Below, piece after piece: positions 1-8,700 of a stretch of DNA of 64,000 nt. The DNA is from Thermogemmatispora aurantia (GTDB taxonomy: Bacteria > Chloroflexota > Ktedonobacteria > Ktedonobacterales > Ktedonobacteraceae), in the NCBI RefSeq assembly GCF_008974285.1, contig NZ_BKZV01000004.1, forward strand, positions 232,752-296,751, in the 5' to 3' direction. Position numbers and translations under genes: made by a program. Each line of letters begins with the position of its first letter. The stretch's first letter is position 1. The notes below the pieces were generated by a model that was given only the letters and a program-made list of their open reading frames with translations, had not been told where the DNA came from and searched no databases.

Positions 1-33
1 TCTCCCCGCTCTCGCCGACGTTACCCTCTTATT

Positions 34-2364
34 TTATACCGCGCTTTCAAGCAGACGCGTTTCAGCCTCGCTGAGACCGTAGAGGCGAAAGACCAGGGCG
101 TTGATCTGGGTCTCCAGCGTCTGACGTTGCTGGTAGAGGGCCAGGCGCTCCTCCGACCTGGTACTGGATGCCAGGCGCTCCTGGAGAGCCATCATGGCAC
201 GCGCGGCGGCGATCAGCGGCTCCTGGTGGGCCGCCAGATGCCGCGGCAGAGGAATGGCGGCCAGCGTTGTCTGATTGAGCTGAGGAAATAAGCGTTTGTA
301 GGCTGTAAATGTCTTGTAGAGGTAATAATCGATCAGGCGGCTGTTGAGAATTGCGAGCAAAGCCTCATAGGCGAGGCGCTCATCGAGCAGATGCAGGTTA
401 TAGAGTGACTGCATGGTCGCCAGGCCGGCGGTCTCCAGCGCGGCCACGCAGCGCCGGCCCGTTTTAACCACCACGATTTTGGGCGCCTGGTAGCAGCTGG
501 CAGGCTTCGTCAGAGTATGGACAAAGCGCGTTGGGGGAGCGATATAGTAGCGGGTCACATTGTCGCCGGCCAGGATCGGCAGCGGGCCTGTCGCAGCCAC
601 GTGCCGCTTGCCGATTTCCTCGCCGCGTGAGATATGCACCCGCTGGCCGAGCGGCTCGCCCTCGCGCTCCAGGCGAGCCAGCAGCGCTGCCTCTTCATCG
701 CTCACGTGCACCAGCAGGCGATGGCCGGCGTCATCCAGAAAGCGCTGCCGGCTGCAGAGGGCACGTGTATACACCGGCAGTGCTGGCAGGCCCTCGCTGG
801 CAGGAGAGGCTGCCGCTGGCGCTGGTACATCGCAGGCGATCGTCGATGGCTGAGTGCCGCGCTCGACGACCAGCACGGCGGCGGAGACGCAGGCGCGGAA
901 GACAGGGCCGCAGTGGTAAACGCGGAGCAGCCCCTCGCGTAGCAAAGTAGCGCGGGCCTGGCGAGCCTCATCGCGTGCCAGCAAGGCGTCGGGCACCACG
1001 AAAGCAAAGCGCCCACCGCGGCGAGTCAGCTTAAGACCCTGCTCGATAAAGAGCCAGCATGCATCGTACTGGCGACGCGCCAGGGTGAAGGCCGCCTCCA
1101 GATAGGGGCGCGCCGTCTGCGGGCGCTGCTCGCCGAACAGGTAGGGTGGATTGCCAATCACCGCATCAAAGCCCCCCGTCCCGCTCTGGGTCTGCCTCTT
1201 GAAAACCTGCGGAAAGGCTATCTGCCAGTGGAATGGGGTGACCTCTGGACTCAGAGGACTGCCCAGAGCGTTGCCGCAGCGGATCGTCATCTCCAGGCGT
1301 GGCAGTACCCTGGCTGCCTGGACCCGCTCGCGAGCGCTACTCGTGCATTCCTCCAGGAGGAGCAAGAAGAGCGACAGACGTGTTACCTCCACCCCGCAGC
1401 GATCGAGATCAACCCCATAGATCTGTTCCAGGAGAATGCGCCGGCCCTCGGCCAGAGTCAGGCGCCAGCGGCCCTGACCATCACGTCGCAGCGCCTGGGG
1501 GAAGCGTTCCGCTCCCTCTGCCACATACCGCTCGCGGAACCAGTGCAGGAGCAGGCGGTAGAGGCGTATCAAGAAGGAGCCAGCGCCACAGCAGGGATCG
1601 AGCACGCGCAGCTGGGCGGCGCGCGTCACCTCCCTCTCCCGCTCAAGCAAGGCTACCACGCTATGGGTGAGGATATAATCGACAACCGCGGGAGGCGTAT
1701 AGTAGATGCCGTCGGCCTTCTTCGCAGCTCGTTCCTCGCTCAGGACCAGGCGGCCTGTGGCATCCGTCGTCAGGCTCTTCTCCAGAAAATGCTCATAGAG
1801 GCGACCGAGCACCGAAGGTGAAAGACAGGCAAAATCGCAGGGAGCCAGAGGAGGATAGAGAGCCTGCAGCAGCCTGCGCAAGGTCTCATCGTCCAGTCTT
1901 AGCCGTGAGAGCAATCCCTCTGTCATCTTGTGGGGAGCACCGGGCAGGCCAGCCAGTGTGCTGCTCCCAGCGACTGGGGTCCTGGCGCAGAAGAGATCGG
2001 CGGCGTAACGCCGTCCTGCCGCCTGAAAGCGCCGCAGCAAACGCGCGTAGATCATCCGCTGCTTGCTCAGCCGCAGCAGGCTGCCTGGCGGTTCCAGGCC
2101 GCGCTCCTCACAAAAACGTAGAAAGAGCAGGCGCGCCAGCAGCAACTGCACGGCGCGGTTCAGATCGTCAGGTGTCAGGATTGCGTTACAGCGTACCAGG
2201 CCCTCGCTGAGCCACAGGCGCCACTCTGTCGCTGCGCGCAACAGCGTCTCTTCAGCCGTTGCGCGCTCTGCATCCTCGGCCAGCAGGGAAGCCAACAGGG
2301 ACATAGCCGGGGCTGGAGACTCCATACCAGATTCTGAGAACGGCTGTGAGAGGCCTTGCAGCAC
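34..2364 (-). CDS. Adenine-specific DNA methyltransferase, Eco57I/TaqI-specificity family (possible type IIG enzyme)
   Basis: Predicted N6-adenine DNA methyltransferase of 776 residues. What is seen: a helical N-terminal region (about 1-215), a YYTP motif (221-224), SAM motif I DPCCGAGSF (256-264), the catalytic NPPY (405-408), then a C-terminal half resembling the TaqI-type target-recognition domain. This order is that of the Eco57I family. In many relatives the N-terminal part is a nuclease, but I see no clear PD-(D/E)xK motif here, so it may be modification-only. I chose the GTG start because AGGAGG lies 11 bases upstream; ATG codons 14 and 21 are alternatives. No cognate restriction gene is adjacent. 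A stand-alone HsdR_N-like nuclease lies 22 kb away, with no evidence of a link. The family call is firm; restriction activity is undecided. Confidence 0.85.
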   Translation of the reverse strand: MLQGLSQPFSESGMESPAPAMSLLASLLAEDAERATAEETLLRAATEWRLWLSEGLVRCNAILTPDDLNRAVQLLLARLLFLRFCEERGLEPPGSLLRLSKQRMIYARLLRRFQAAGRRYAADLFCARTPVAGSSTLAGLPGAPHKMTEGLLSRLRLDDETLRRLLQALYPPLAPCDFACLSPSVLGRLYEHFLEKSLTTDATGRLVLSEERAAKKADGIYYTPPAVVDYILTHSVVALLEREREVTRAAQLRVLDPCCGAGSFLIRLYRLLLHWFRERYVAEGAERFPQALRRDGQGRWRLTLAEGRRILLEQIYGVDLDRCGVEVTRLSLFLLLLEECTSSARERVQAARVLPRLEMTIRCGNALGSPLSPEVTPFHWQIAFPQVFKRQTQSGTGGFDAVIGNPPYLFGEQRPQTARPYLEAAFTLARRQYDACWLFIEQGLKLTRRGGRFAFVVPDALLARDEARQARATLLREGLLRVYHCGPVFRACVSAAVLVVERGTQPSTIACDVPAPAAASPASEGLPALPVYTRALCSRQRFLDDAGHRLLVHVSDEEAALLARLEREGEPLGQRVHISRGEEIGKRHVAATGPLPILAGDNVTRYYIAPPTRFVHTLTKPASCYQAPKIVVVKTGRRCVAALETAGLATMQSLYNLHLLDERLAYEALLAILNSRLIDYYLYKTFTAYKRLFPQLNQTTLAAIPLPRHLAAHQEPLIAAARAMMALQERLASSTRSEERLALYQQRQTLETQINALVFRLYGLSEAETRLLESAV

Positions 2365-2622
2365 GCCTGGCTCTTCCTCCTTCTCTTGCGATCAGCATGG
2401 CGAGCGACGTGCGAGACGCCGATCCAACTAATCCTTCCAGCCCGCATGTGATCCCGCCCCAGGCCAGTGCCTCGCCTTGGAGTCGGAGCGGGCGGAGAAG
2501 CGAGGCGTCGGCATCACCGCTGGGCTGGGCCAGGATTGAGATCGTCCGCTGGTCGACCGGCGCAGCAAGGCAATGGCCGCTGCGCTGTGCTGCGCGGCCC
2601 GGGCGGCAAGTAGACGGACAAC

Positions 2623-3846
2623 CTAGCGGCCACGACGAGCCTGAGCGCGGCGGATCAGGGCGTCGGCAGCCACGGCGATCACCAGAACCACACCCTCCAC
2701 CATCTCCTTCACATCGGTACCCTGGCTCTTCAGGTCGAGGCCGTTCTCCAGGCTGCCAATGATCAGCGCGCCAAGGATCAGGGTCCAGACCGAGCCTTTG
2801 CCGCCAAAGAGGCTCACACCGCCGATCACTGCCGCCGCGATCGAATCGAGCAGCAGCGTCGGGTCAATCTGACTGGCCACCGCCAGACCGCGCGAAGCCG
2901 CCAGCACGCCGCCGATGGCCGCCAGCGTCGAACACATCGTAAAGACCGCCACCCGAATCAGTGGCACATTGATACCAGCGCGGCGCGCCGCCTCGGCGTT
3001 GCCTCCAACGGCATAGACATAGCGCCCGAAGGGCGTCTTAGTCAGCAGGAGCCAGCAGAGCAGGATCAGCCCGGTCAGGAAAATCACCGACTGGGGCACG
3101 CCCAGGTAGGACTCGAAGAGAGCTACTGCGCCCTCGACAATCACCGCCACGGTCACGATCTGCAGCAGCAAGCGCGGCAGCGGTTGTGTACGCAGGCCGG
3201 CGCGCTTGCGACGCATATAATTGAAGACTACAAACCCAATATAGAGCAAGAGCGCCAGTGTTGGCAAGCCGATACCCAGCGCATCCGGCAAGTAATTATT
3301 CGCCAGCGAGACGATGAAGGTATCGTGGATAATCAGCGTACTCTGTCCGGCGAGCAGGTACAGTAAGAGGCCAGAGTAGCCGATAGAGGCCGCCAACGTC
3401 ACAATGAAGGAGGGAATGCGGATGAAGGCGACCAGCAAGCCATTAATGAGTCCGGTGAGGGCACCCGTCACAAGGGCGGCCAGAATCGCCCAACCGGCAG
3501 ACACTCCCTGGCGCTCGGTCAGCACGCCCATCACCACAGAGCAGAGCGTACTTACTGCCGCCACCGACAGATCGATCTCACCCAGCAGCAGCACCAGTGT
3601 ACTGCCCAGAGCCAACACGCCGATCTGCGTAATCTGAAGCACCAGATTCGAAAGGTTACGCGGTGTCAAAAAGAGGCCATCGGTTGTCAAAGCAAAGTAG
3701 GCGGCAATGACCAGCAACGTCAGTAACACGGGCACAAAGCCCAGGTCGGTGCGCAGGAGCTGGCCCACCGTGGGACGCGGCAGCCTGGAGGGCACCTCAA
3801 CGCTGGTTGTTGGAGCTGGTTGCTTCTGCTTCACAGCTTCACTCAT
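2623..3846 (-). CDS. xylH: Sugar ABC transporter permease, XylH-like (CUT2)
   Basis: Membrane permease of 407 residues with about ten hydrophobic helices; it belongs to the BPD_transp_2 family of ribose/xylose-type importers. The conserved GNAEAARRAGI segment and the late GGVSLFGGKGS loop are family hallmarks. The long central insertion with a charged MRRKRAG stretch is typical of XylH and absent from shorter RbsC proteins. Its start overlaps the stop of the upstream ATPase gene by four bases (ATGA), implying translational coupling. It is the last gene of a three-gene operon with the binding protein and ATPase. Xylose is the best guess for substrate by similarity; other aldoses transported by CUT2 systems cannot be excluded. 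Confidence 0.88.
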   Translation of the reverse strand: MSEAVKQKQPAPTTSVEVPSRLPRPTVGQLLRTDLGFVPVLLTLLVIAAYFALTTDGLFLTPRNLSNLVLQITQIGVLALGSTLVLLLGEIDLSVAAVSTLCSVVMGVLTERQGVSAGWAILAALVTGALTGLINGLLVAFIRIPSFIVTLAASIGYSGLLLYLLAGQSTLIIHDTFIVSLANNYLPDALGIGLPTLALLLYIGFVVFNYMRRKRAGLRTQPLPRLLLQIVTVAVIVEGAVALFESYLGVPQSVIFLTGLILLCWLLLTKTPFGRYVYAVGGNAEAARRAGINVPLIRVAVFTMCSTLAAIGGVLAASRGLAVASQIDPTLLLDSIAAAVIGGVSLFGGKGSVWTLILGALIIGSLENGLDLKSQGTDVKEMVEGVVLVIAVAADALIRRAQARRGR

Positions 3847-4721
3847 GACTGCGAACCTCCTCCATTCGAGCCATTCGCGTCCACCTCAGCGCCGAACTCT
3901 GCGCCAGTGATGGCCGCTACCACGCGCTCAGGCGTCGTCGACTTCACATCGAAAGTAGCCACACGTCGCCCCAGGCGCAGCACAATCACGCGGTCCACGA
4001 CCTCAAAAACATCGGCCAGATTATGCGAGATCACCACGACGGCCAGGCCCTGCTCGCGCAGGCGCTTGATCAAATTGAGTACCTGGCGCGTCTGGGCCAC
4101 GCCCAGGGCCGCCGTCGGCTCGTCCAGGAGCACCACCCGGGCCTGACGCAGAATGGTCTTGGCGACCGCGATGGACTGGCGTTGGCCGCCCGAGAGCAGC
4201 GAGACCGGCACGCGCACCGAGGGGATCTTGACATCGAGCACGCTGAGCACGCGCAGGGCCTCGCGCTCCATAGACACCTCAGAGAGCACGGGCCAGATAT
4301 CAAGTTCCTCGTGGCCGAGGAAGAGATTAGCGACCACATCGAGATTGTCGCAGAGCGCCAGATCCTGATAGACGGTCTCGATCCCCAGGCGTGTCGCTGC
4401 GCTGGGACCAGTGATCTTCACCGGGGTGCCCTCCAGGAAGATCTCGCCGCTGTCGGCCTGCTCGACGCCGGAGATTATCTTGACCAGCGTCGATTTGCCG
4501 GCGCCATTGTCGCCCACGAGGCCGACAACTTCGCCGGCGTAGACCTCAAAGTCGACATTCGAGAGGGCCTGCACGGCCCCAAACGCCTTACTGATACCGG
4601 TCAGGCGCAGACGTGGCTCAGCCACGCCCGTCTGGCCGGGCCGAGAAGGAGCGGTGGGTGTACTGATAGAACTGTCTGCCATGTGGCCTCCACAAACAAT
4701 GAGCAAACTAATGACACACAT
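3843..4721 (-). CDS. Sugar ABC transporter ATP-binding protein, single-domain CUT2 type
   Basis: Cytoplasmic ATPase energising the adjacent permease. It has a Walker A (GDNGAGKS), the signature LLSGGQRQ, a Walker B ending VVLLDEPTAAL and an H-loop histidine in VVVISHN. At 292 residues it carries one ABC module, whereas XylG/RbsA/MglA proteins of about 500 residues carry two. It therefore resembles FrcA-type ATPases and would have to work as a homodimer. It is translationally coupled to the permease downstream, and separated from the binding-protein gene upstream by about 200 bases containing a large perfect inverted repeat. A possible longer start inside that repeat lacks a ribosome-binding site. 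Confidence 0.9.
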   Translation of the reverse strand: MCVISLLIVCGGHMADSSISTPTAPSRPGQTGVAEPRLRLTGISKAFGAVQALSNVDFEVYAGEVVGLVGDNGAGKSTLVKIISGVEQADSGEIFLEGTPVKITGPSAATRLGIETVYQDLALCDNLDVVANLFLGHEELDIWPVLSEVSMEREALRVLSVLDVKIPSVRVPVSLLSGGQRQSIAVAKTILRQARVVLLDEPTAALGVAQTRQVLNLIKRLREQGLAVVVISHNLADVFEVVDRVIVLRLGRRVATFDVKSTTPERVVAAITGAEFGAEVDANGSNGGGSQS

Positions 4722-4722
4722 G

Positions 4723-4796
4723 GCTCATCGGCGAGCAATGGGAGAGGCAGACAGGCCAAATGGCCGACTGACCGGGCGCCCTGCTCGCCGATGAGC
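4723..4796 (-). promoter_or_regulatory. Perfect 15-bp inverted repeat between binding-protein and ATPase genes
   Basis: The arms at 4723-4737 and 4782-4796 (GCTCATCGGCGAGCA and its exact complement) enclose 44 bases that include a second small palindrome (GGCCAAATGGCC). It lies between the sugar-binding-protein stop (4924) and the ATPase start (4721). In sugar ABC operons such intercistronic hairpins often stabilise or partly terminate the upstream mRNA, so that binding protein exceeds transporter. The repeat is seen directly; the role is inferred. No U-tract follows, so full termination is unlikely. Confidence 0.7.
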
Positions 4797-4923
4797 TGGT
4801 AATCATGCCCGTTTCGCCTGCCGGTGTGCTGTCGCGATCTGTACTGCTATTATATAGCAGTGGCGAGATCGAGAGCAGCCCGAAGCGGAACCACACAGCG
4901 GCAGGCGGCCAGGAAGCAGGGGC

Positions 4924-6048
4924 TTAGCAGATGCCTCCGGTCCCTGGCGGGAGGCCCTGACAGATCTGCTCTTTGGTCACGAAGCCGTCAGCGAGGACCG
5001 TCGAAGCGATATTCGACTTATCGACGGCAACCGGTGTCTCCAGGACCGATGGAATGTTGCCGCCGTCCTTGGTCTTGGTCTGGCCGTTGATCAGCTTCGA
5101 GGTGTCTTCCCCTTTGCTGATAGCCGCCACCAACTGGGCGGTCGCGTTAGCCTCCTTGGTGATGGCCTTGTAGACCGTCATCGCCTGCTCGCCCGTCAGG
5201 ATGTTCTGGATACCAGCGACGGTGGCATCCTGACCGGTGACCAGCACCTTCTTATCCAGGTGCTGAGCCTTGAGGGCGGCGATCACCGAGTTGGCCATAC
5301 CATCGTTGGCCACATAGGCGATCTGGATATTGTTCTGGTTGGCCGTCAGGGCCTGATCCATCTCGGTGCGCGCCGTGTCGTTATCCCAGCCAGGCGTATA
5401 GGTCTCGTAGACCAGCTTCAGCTCGCCACTCTGGAAGAGCGGATCAAGCGCCTGGTGCGCGCCCTGGCGGAAGAGGATGGCGTTGTTATCGGTCTGAGAG
5501 CCGTTGATCATCACCACCCGGTCGCCCTTGTGATGATGCTGCACAATGTACTCGCCCTGCAGGTAACCGACGCGCACGTTATCGAAGGAGACGTAATAGG
5601 CCAGGTCCTTGGACTGGATCAGGCGGTCGTAAGCGATAACGGGAACGCCTTGCTGCTTGGCCTTAAGGACGATGGCGGCAGCGGCATCGCTATCGACGGC
5701 GCCCACCACCAGGATGCAGTCGCCGCGCGTCAGGTCGGCCTCGGCCTGGTTGAGCTGCTCGTCCTTGTTGCCCTCAGCGTTGTTATAGTCGACAGTCGCC
5801 CCGGGCAGGGCCGCCTTAATGCCGTTGATCAGCGCCGGCCTGTCCTTGGCATCCCAGCGCTCCGAGGTGGCCGTCTCCGGCAGGAGAATGCCGATTTTCA
5901 TGCACCCTTTGCCATTAGCTGCTCCAGAGGACGAGGTCCCACCTGTGCTACCACTGCTGCCACAGGCGGCTAAAAGGAGAGATAAGAGCAGCGTGATCGC
6001 TACGGCAGCAAATCTGCGCTGTCGGATAAATAACGTCATTGTTCGCAC
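4924..6048 (-). CDS. xylF: Xylose-type sugar-binding lipoprotein of an ABC importer (XylF-like)
   Basis: Extracytoplasmic sugar-binding protein of 374 residues. It has a basic N-terminus, a hydrophobic stretch and a lipobox LLAAC with Cys29 as the probable lipidation site, then a Gly/Ser-rich linker and a periplasmic-binding-protein-4 fold. The segments MKIGILLPETATSERW, VIAYDRLI and YYVSFDNVRVG closely follow the XylF/ChvE subfamily, so xylose or a related aldose is the likely ligand. It is first in an operon with the ATPase and permease. AAAGGAT lies about 11 bases before the ATG. A 9-bp dyad about 220 bases upstream may be an operator. Confidence 0.9.
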   Translation of the reverse strand: MRTMTLFIRQRRFAAVAITLLLSLLLAACGSSGSTGGTSSSGAANGKGCMKIGILLPETATSERWDAKDRPALINGIKAALPGATVDYNNAEGNKDEQLNQAEADLTRGDCILVVGAVDSDAAAAIVLKAKQQGVPVIAYDRLIQSKDLAYYVSFDNVRVGYLQGEYIVQHHHKGDRVVMINGSQTDNNAILFRQGAHQALDPLFQSGELKLVYETYTPGWDNDTARTEMDQALTANQNNIQIAYVANDGMANSVIAALKAQHLDKKVLVTGQDATVAGIQNILTGEQAMTVYKAITKEANATAQLVAAISKGEDTSKLINGQTKTKDGGNIPSVLETPVAVDKSNIASTVLADGFVTKEQICQGLPPGTGGIC

Positions 6049-6502
6049 CCTATCCTTTCGTAGAGAACTCTGTGCAATGAGCTAGACAGCAGGCATTGCC
6101 TGGTCGCAAGACAGGCCGCGGGTGAAAGTTACGCTACGAGTGCTGCCTGTCTCACTGAAGATGACTCCTCGCTGCCCCCGAAGGGGTAAGCGAAGCGGGC
6201 CGACATCGGCTCTGGCAGCAGCGCTCCTGCTCGGTTGCCCGAGGCCGCTGGCGGGCGCTTTGCCAGGCGCATGAGCAAGAGCACAGCGCTCATGCGTTTG
6301 TCCGTTTGTTCGCTCGTATGTCTGTCTTCAGCCGCGTGAAGCCCAGTGCTTGCCATTGACGGAGTCGGTCAGGGAGGGAAGGGAACTCAGGCTCCCCTCT
6401 CCTGCCGGGAGAGCTATCTACCTCCTTTCTTTCACCTCGCCTGCGCTCGGAGACGGAGTGGCCAGGACACAGCCGCTCTGGCAGCCATTGGCCCTGCCCT
6501 GG
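6049..6502. other. Intergenic region upstream of the sugar ABC operon
   Basis: A gap of 454 bases between PTS IIC (stop at 6503) and the sugar-binding protein. A 75-codon reading frame on the minus strand (6129-6356) has no ribosome-binding site and no family resemblance, and is not called. Apart from the dyad at 6268-6296 and a short CTCTCC/GGAGAG hairpin at 6397-6413, I see no gene or convincing promoter. Confidence 0.5.
6268..6296. promoter_or_regulatory. 9-bp perfect dyad, candidate operator
   Basis: CGCATGAGC (6268-6276) and GCTCATGCG (6288-6296) are exact complements separated by 11 bases. The element is 220-250 bases upstream of the xylF-like start. It could be an operator for a sugar-responsive repressor or an RNA hairpin. 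No regulator gene for this operon lies in the window. Confidence 0.4.
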
Positions 6503-7906
6503 TTAGCGGCTCAGTGCCCCCCGACCGGCGCCGCTGCTGACCGATGCCACGGCTTTGGTTGCTGTAGCGCGCTCGCTTTCGCCGCGGGCCGCCGCCTCTT
6601 CGCGCGCGATCAAGATGCGTTCCCAGGCTTTGAAGAAGGGATAATAGAGTACAGCGGAAACAGCGAGATCGAAGAACTGCAAGAGGCTGCCACGAATGTC
6701 GCCCCCGGTAGCCACAAAGCCGCTGATTCCGACGGGAACGGTGAAGGGCTGCATCACCATCGGCACATGGACCAGGCCGAAGGAGAAGGCCAGGTAATTG
6801 ATGGTGACGATGGTGACGGGAACCAGCACGAAGGGGATCATCATCAGCGGGTTGAGCGCCATAGGGACCCCGAACGTGACCGGTTCATTGATATTGAAAA
6901 TCGCCGGTCCCAGGGCGACCTTGCCAACGGTCCGCAACTGGGCCGAGCGCGAGCGTAGCATATAGATCACCAGCGGCCAGGTCGCGCCTGAGCCGCCCAG
7001 GTGGGCGAAAATATGGAAAAACGGCTCAGTGACGATGCCGTGGGCATGAGCCGGGCCGGCGGCGGCGTTGGCGGCCAGTGTGCTGAACCAGAATGGGGCC
7101 GCGATAGCCGTGACGATATTCATCCCGTGGATGCCCACCGACCAGAGCAACATCATCAAGATGATCTCCAGTAGGGCCGCTGGATAGCTATCCTGCACCA
7201 CCACCAGCGGCTCAAAGACCTTCATCAGCAGGATCGGCAGCGTCAATTGCAACGTCACGCGATGGCCGCTGCTGTCAGTCGTCGTCACTGTATGCGAGCT
7301 GACGAACCACTCCAGCAGCCAGATCGCCGTGATGAGCAGCACGGCGGGCACCAGCGCCTCGAAGGCGCGCTTGACATTGGCGGGCACGCTCTTCGGTAGG
7401 CGAATGGTGAAGCGCGAGCTGCGGAACCAGCGCATGACCTCACTGGTGAGGATGCCGATCAGGATAGCGATGAGCAGGCCCTGACCGCCGAGGTAGGGCA
7501 GGATGGTGCCCAGCGTCAGGCTGTTGAGGTTGGTGACCGGCATGCTGGCGACGAGGAAGAGGACCATCGCCAGGACGCCCGGCTGTACCGGCTCTGTGCG
7601 CCGGTACTGGGCGACGCTGTAGGCCACGCCAAAGGCCAGGAAGAGTGCCATGAGCCCAAAGGACAGGTTGAAAGGCACCAAAATGGCGTTCTGAATGCCA
7701 GGATGGGCCTGGAGAAATTGGGCAAAGGCGGGAATTGGCGGATTGGCGATGATCAGAAAGATGCTACCCGCGATGATCAGCGGGAGCGTGAAGATGATGA
7801 AGGCGTCGCGAATCGCCTGCAGGTAGATGTTGCTGGCGATCGCGCTCAGCGGCGGTACCAGATAGCGCTCAAACCAGGCGCTACTCTTTTCGATCATCGC
7901 ATTCAT
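6503..7906 (-). CDS. PTS sugar transporter EIIC, cellobiose/lactose family
   Basis: Membrane channel subunit of a phosphotransferase system, 467 residues with about ten hydrophobic segments. The motif FNINEPVTFG is the conserved substrate-site loop of the Lac/Cel-type EIIC family, with its glutamate present. The N-terminus (SAWFERYLVPPLSAIASNIY) also matches this family. The start overlaps the IIB stop by four bases (ATGA). No EIIA is encoded nearby, so IIA must come from elsewhere. A beta-glucoside or chito-oligosaccharide is a reasonable substrate guess, but sequence alone cannot fix it. Regulation is probably through the LevR-like activator encoded upstream. Confidence 0.9.
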   Translation of the reverse strand: MNAMIEKSSAWFERYLVPPLSAIASNIYLQAIRDAFIIFTLPLIIAGSIFLIIANPPIPAFAQFLQAHPGIQNAILVPFNLSFGLMALFLAFGVAYSVAQYRRTEPVQPGVLAMVLFLVASMPVTNLNSLTLGTILPYLGGQGLLIAILIGILTSEVMRWFRSSRFTIRLPKSVPANVKRAFEALVPAVLLITAIWLLEWFVSSHTVTTTDSSGHRVTLQLTLPILLMKVFEPLVVVQDSYPAALLEIILMMLLWSVGIHGMNIVTAIAAPFWFSTLAANAAAGPAHAHGIVTEPFFHIFAHLGGSGATWPLVIYMLRSRSAQLRTVGKVALGPAIFNINEPVTFGVPMALNPLMMIPFVLVPVTIVTINYLAFSFGLVHVPMVMQPFTVPVGISGFVATGGDIRGSLLQFFDLAVSAVLYYPFFKAWERILIAREEAAARGESERATATKAVASVSSGAGRGALSR

Positions 7907-8235
7907 GGCTGTGCCTGACCTTCCTGCGTCTCTTGCAGGAGCAAGAGCACTTGCTCCAGCACGGCCTCACCGTTCATCGTCGCATAGTGAAATGGCTCAA
8001 TCAAGGCCACGGGCTTGCCGGCTTCCTGCGCCAGCTTCTCGATGCTCTTGCGCAGATGGCGAATCTGCGGAGCAATGAGCACCACATCGCACTCGTCCAG
8101 CCGGTCCATGTATTCACCGGCGCTCAAAGCCTCAACGCTGAGTGTGTAGTTGCGTGCCGCTGCCGCTTCGAGCATGCTTTCCACCAGCAGGCTGGTGGAC
8201 ATGCCCCAGCTGCAGACAATCAGGACTCGGATCAT
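7903..8235 (-). CDS. PTS EIIB component, cellobiose type
   Basis: Cytoplasmic phosphocarrier of about 110 residues. The phosphocysteine loop VLIVCSWGMSTSLL places the active Cys at residue 8, as in the Lac/Cel IIB family (usual length 100-110). I placed the start at 8235 because AAGGAG lies 7 bases upstream and the protein then has family length; a reading frame extending to 8394 would add 53 non-homologous residues and run into the promoter. It is translationally coupled to IIC. About 145 bases of leader separate it from a near-consensus sigma-54 promoter at 8390-8405. Confidence 0.9.
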   Translation of the reverse strand: MIRVLIVCSWGMSTSLLVESMLEAAAARNYTLSVEALSAGEYMDRLDECDVVLIAPQIRHLRKSIEKLAQEAGKPVALIEPFHYATMNGEAVLEQVLLLLQETQEGQAQP

Positions 8236-8389
8236 GCTCGCTCCTTCCCGCCGCACACTGGTTCGCCACCGCTTCCCTTGCCTGCCTGTTCCTGTTCTGG
8301 CCCTCCTCAATCCCGGTCCGACCAGACCAGCCACCGAGGCGAGGGGAAGGTCAAGGCTACCACCGCGCTGCGGGGTCACTCTTCTCTCT

Positions 8390-8405
8390 AGCAAGAACTA
8401 TGCCA
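8390..8405 (-). promoter_or_regulatory. Sigma-54 (-24/-12) promoter of the PTS IIB-IIC operon
   Basis: On the minus strand the sequence is TGGCATAGTTCTTGCT. It carries TGGCA at -24 and TTGCT at -12 with the exact family spacing (consensus TGGCACG-N4-TTGCW). The predicted transcript start is near 8379, 145 bases before the IIB gene. The LevR-like activator encoded just upstream carries the GAYTGA loop that contacts sigma-54, which independently supports the call. Confidence 0.8.
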
Positions 8406-8410
8406 GGAAT

Positions 8411-8466
8411 GTGTGTAGCACAGATAGCACACTGGAGGGACGCGCTAGCCTGTTGCATGAGTGCAA
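8411..8466. promoter_or_regulatory. Candidate enhancer/upstream activating sites for the LevR-like regulator
   Basis: A dyad TTGCA-N4-TGCAA lies at 8453-8466, centred about 80 bases upstream of the predicted sigma-54 start, a usual place for activator sites. Between it and the promoter is a direct repeat TAGCACA (8416-8422 and 8425-8431), flanked by GTGTG and CACAC. Which of these binds the activator is unknown. The same gap (8236-8700) also has a minus-strand TATAAT at 8622-8627 without a good -35. Confidence 0.4.
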
Positions 8467-8700
8467 TGGATGGGCTTGAGTCGGTCCGGCTGGGCCGGGC
8501 CGGGTTGGATGGTGCTGGACTGCATCGCTGGCAGGAATGGCCGCAAGCCAGGCGCGCCCCCGGCTCCCTTGAGAGATGTCGCTCGCTTGACTAAGGGTGC
8601 TCTGGACTTCCTTTCGCCTTTATTATACGTAGCCGGGCGGGAGATGACGCAGCCCTACTCTGCCATGTCGGGAATGGAGGAGAAAAGGCGCCAGACAGCG

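Noticed and set aside
34-2364. Complete restriction-modification locus
   Set aside because: Only a methyltransferase is visible; no nuclease motif in it and no adjacent restriction gene within the window.
6129-6356. 75-codon minus-strand frame upstream of the sugar ABC operon
   Set aside because: No ribosome-binding site, no homology, and overlaps a dyad that is better explained as regulatory.
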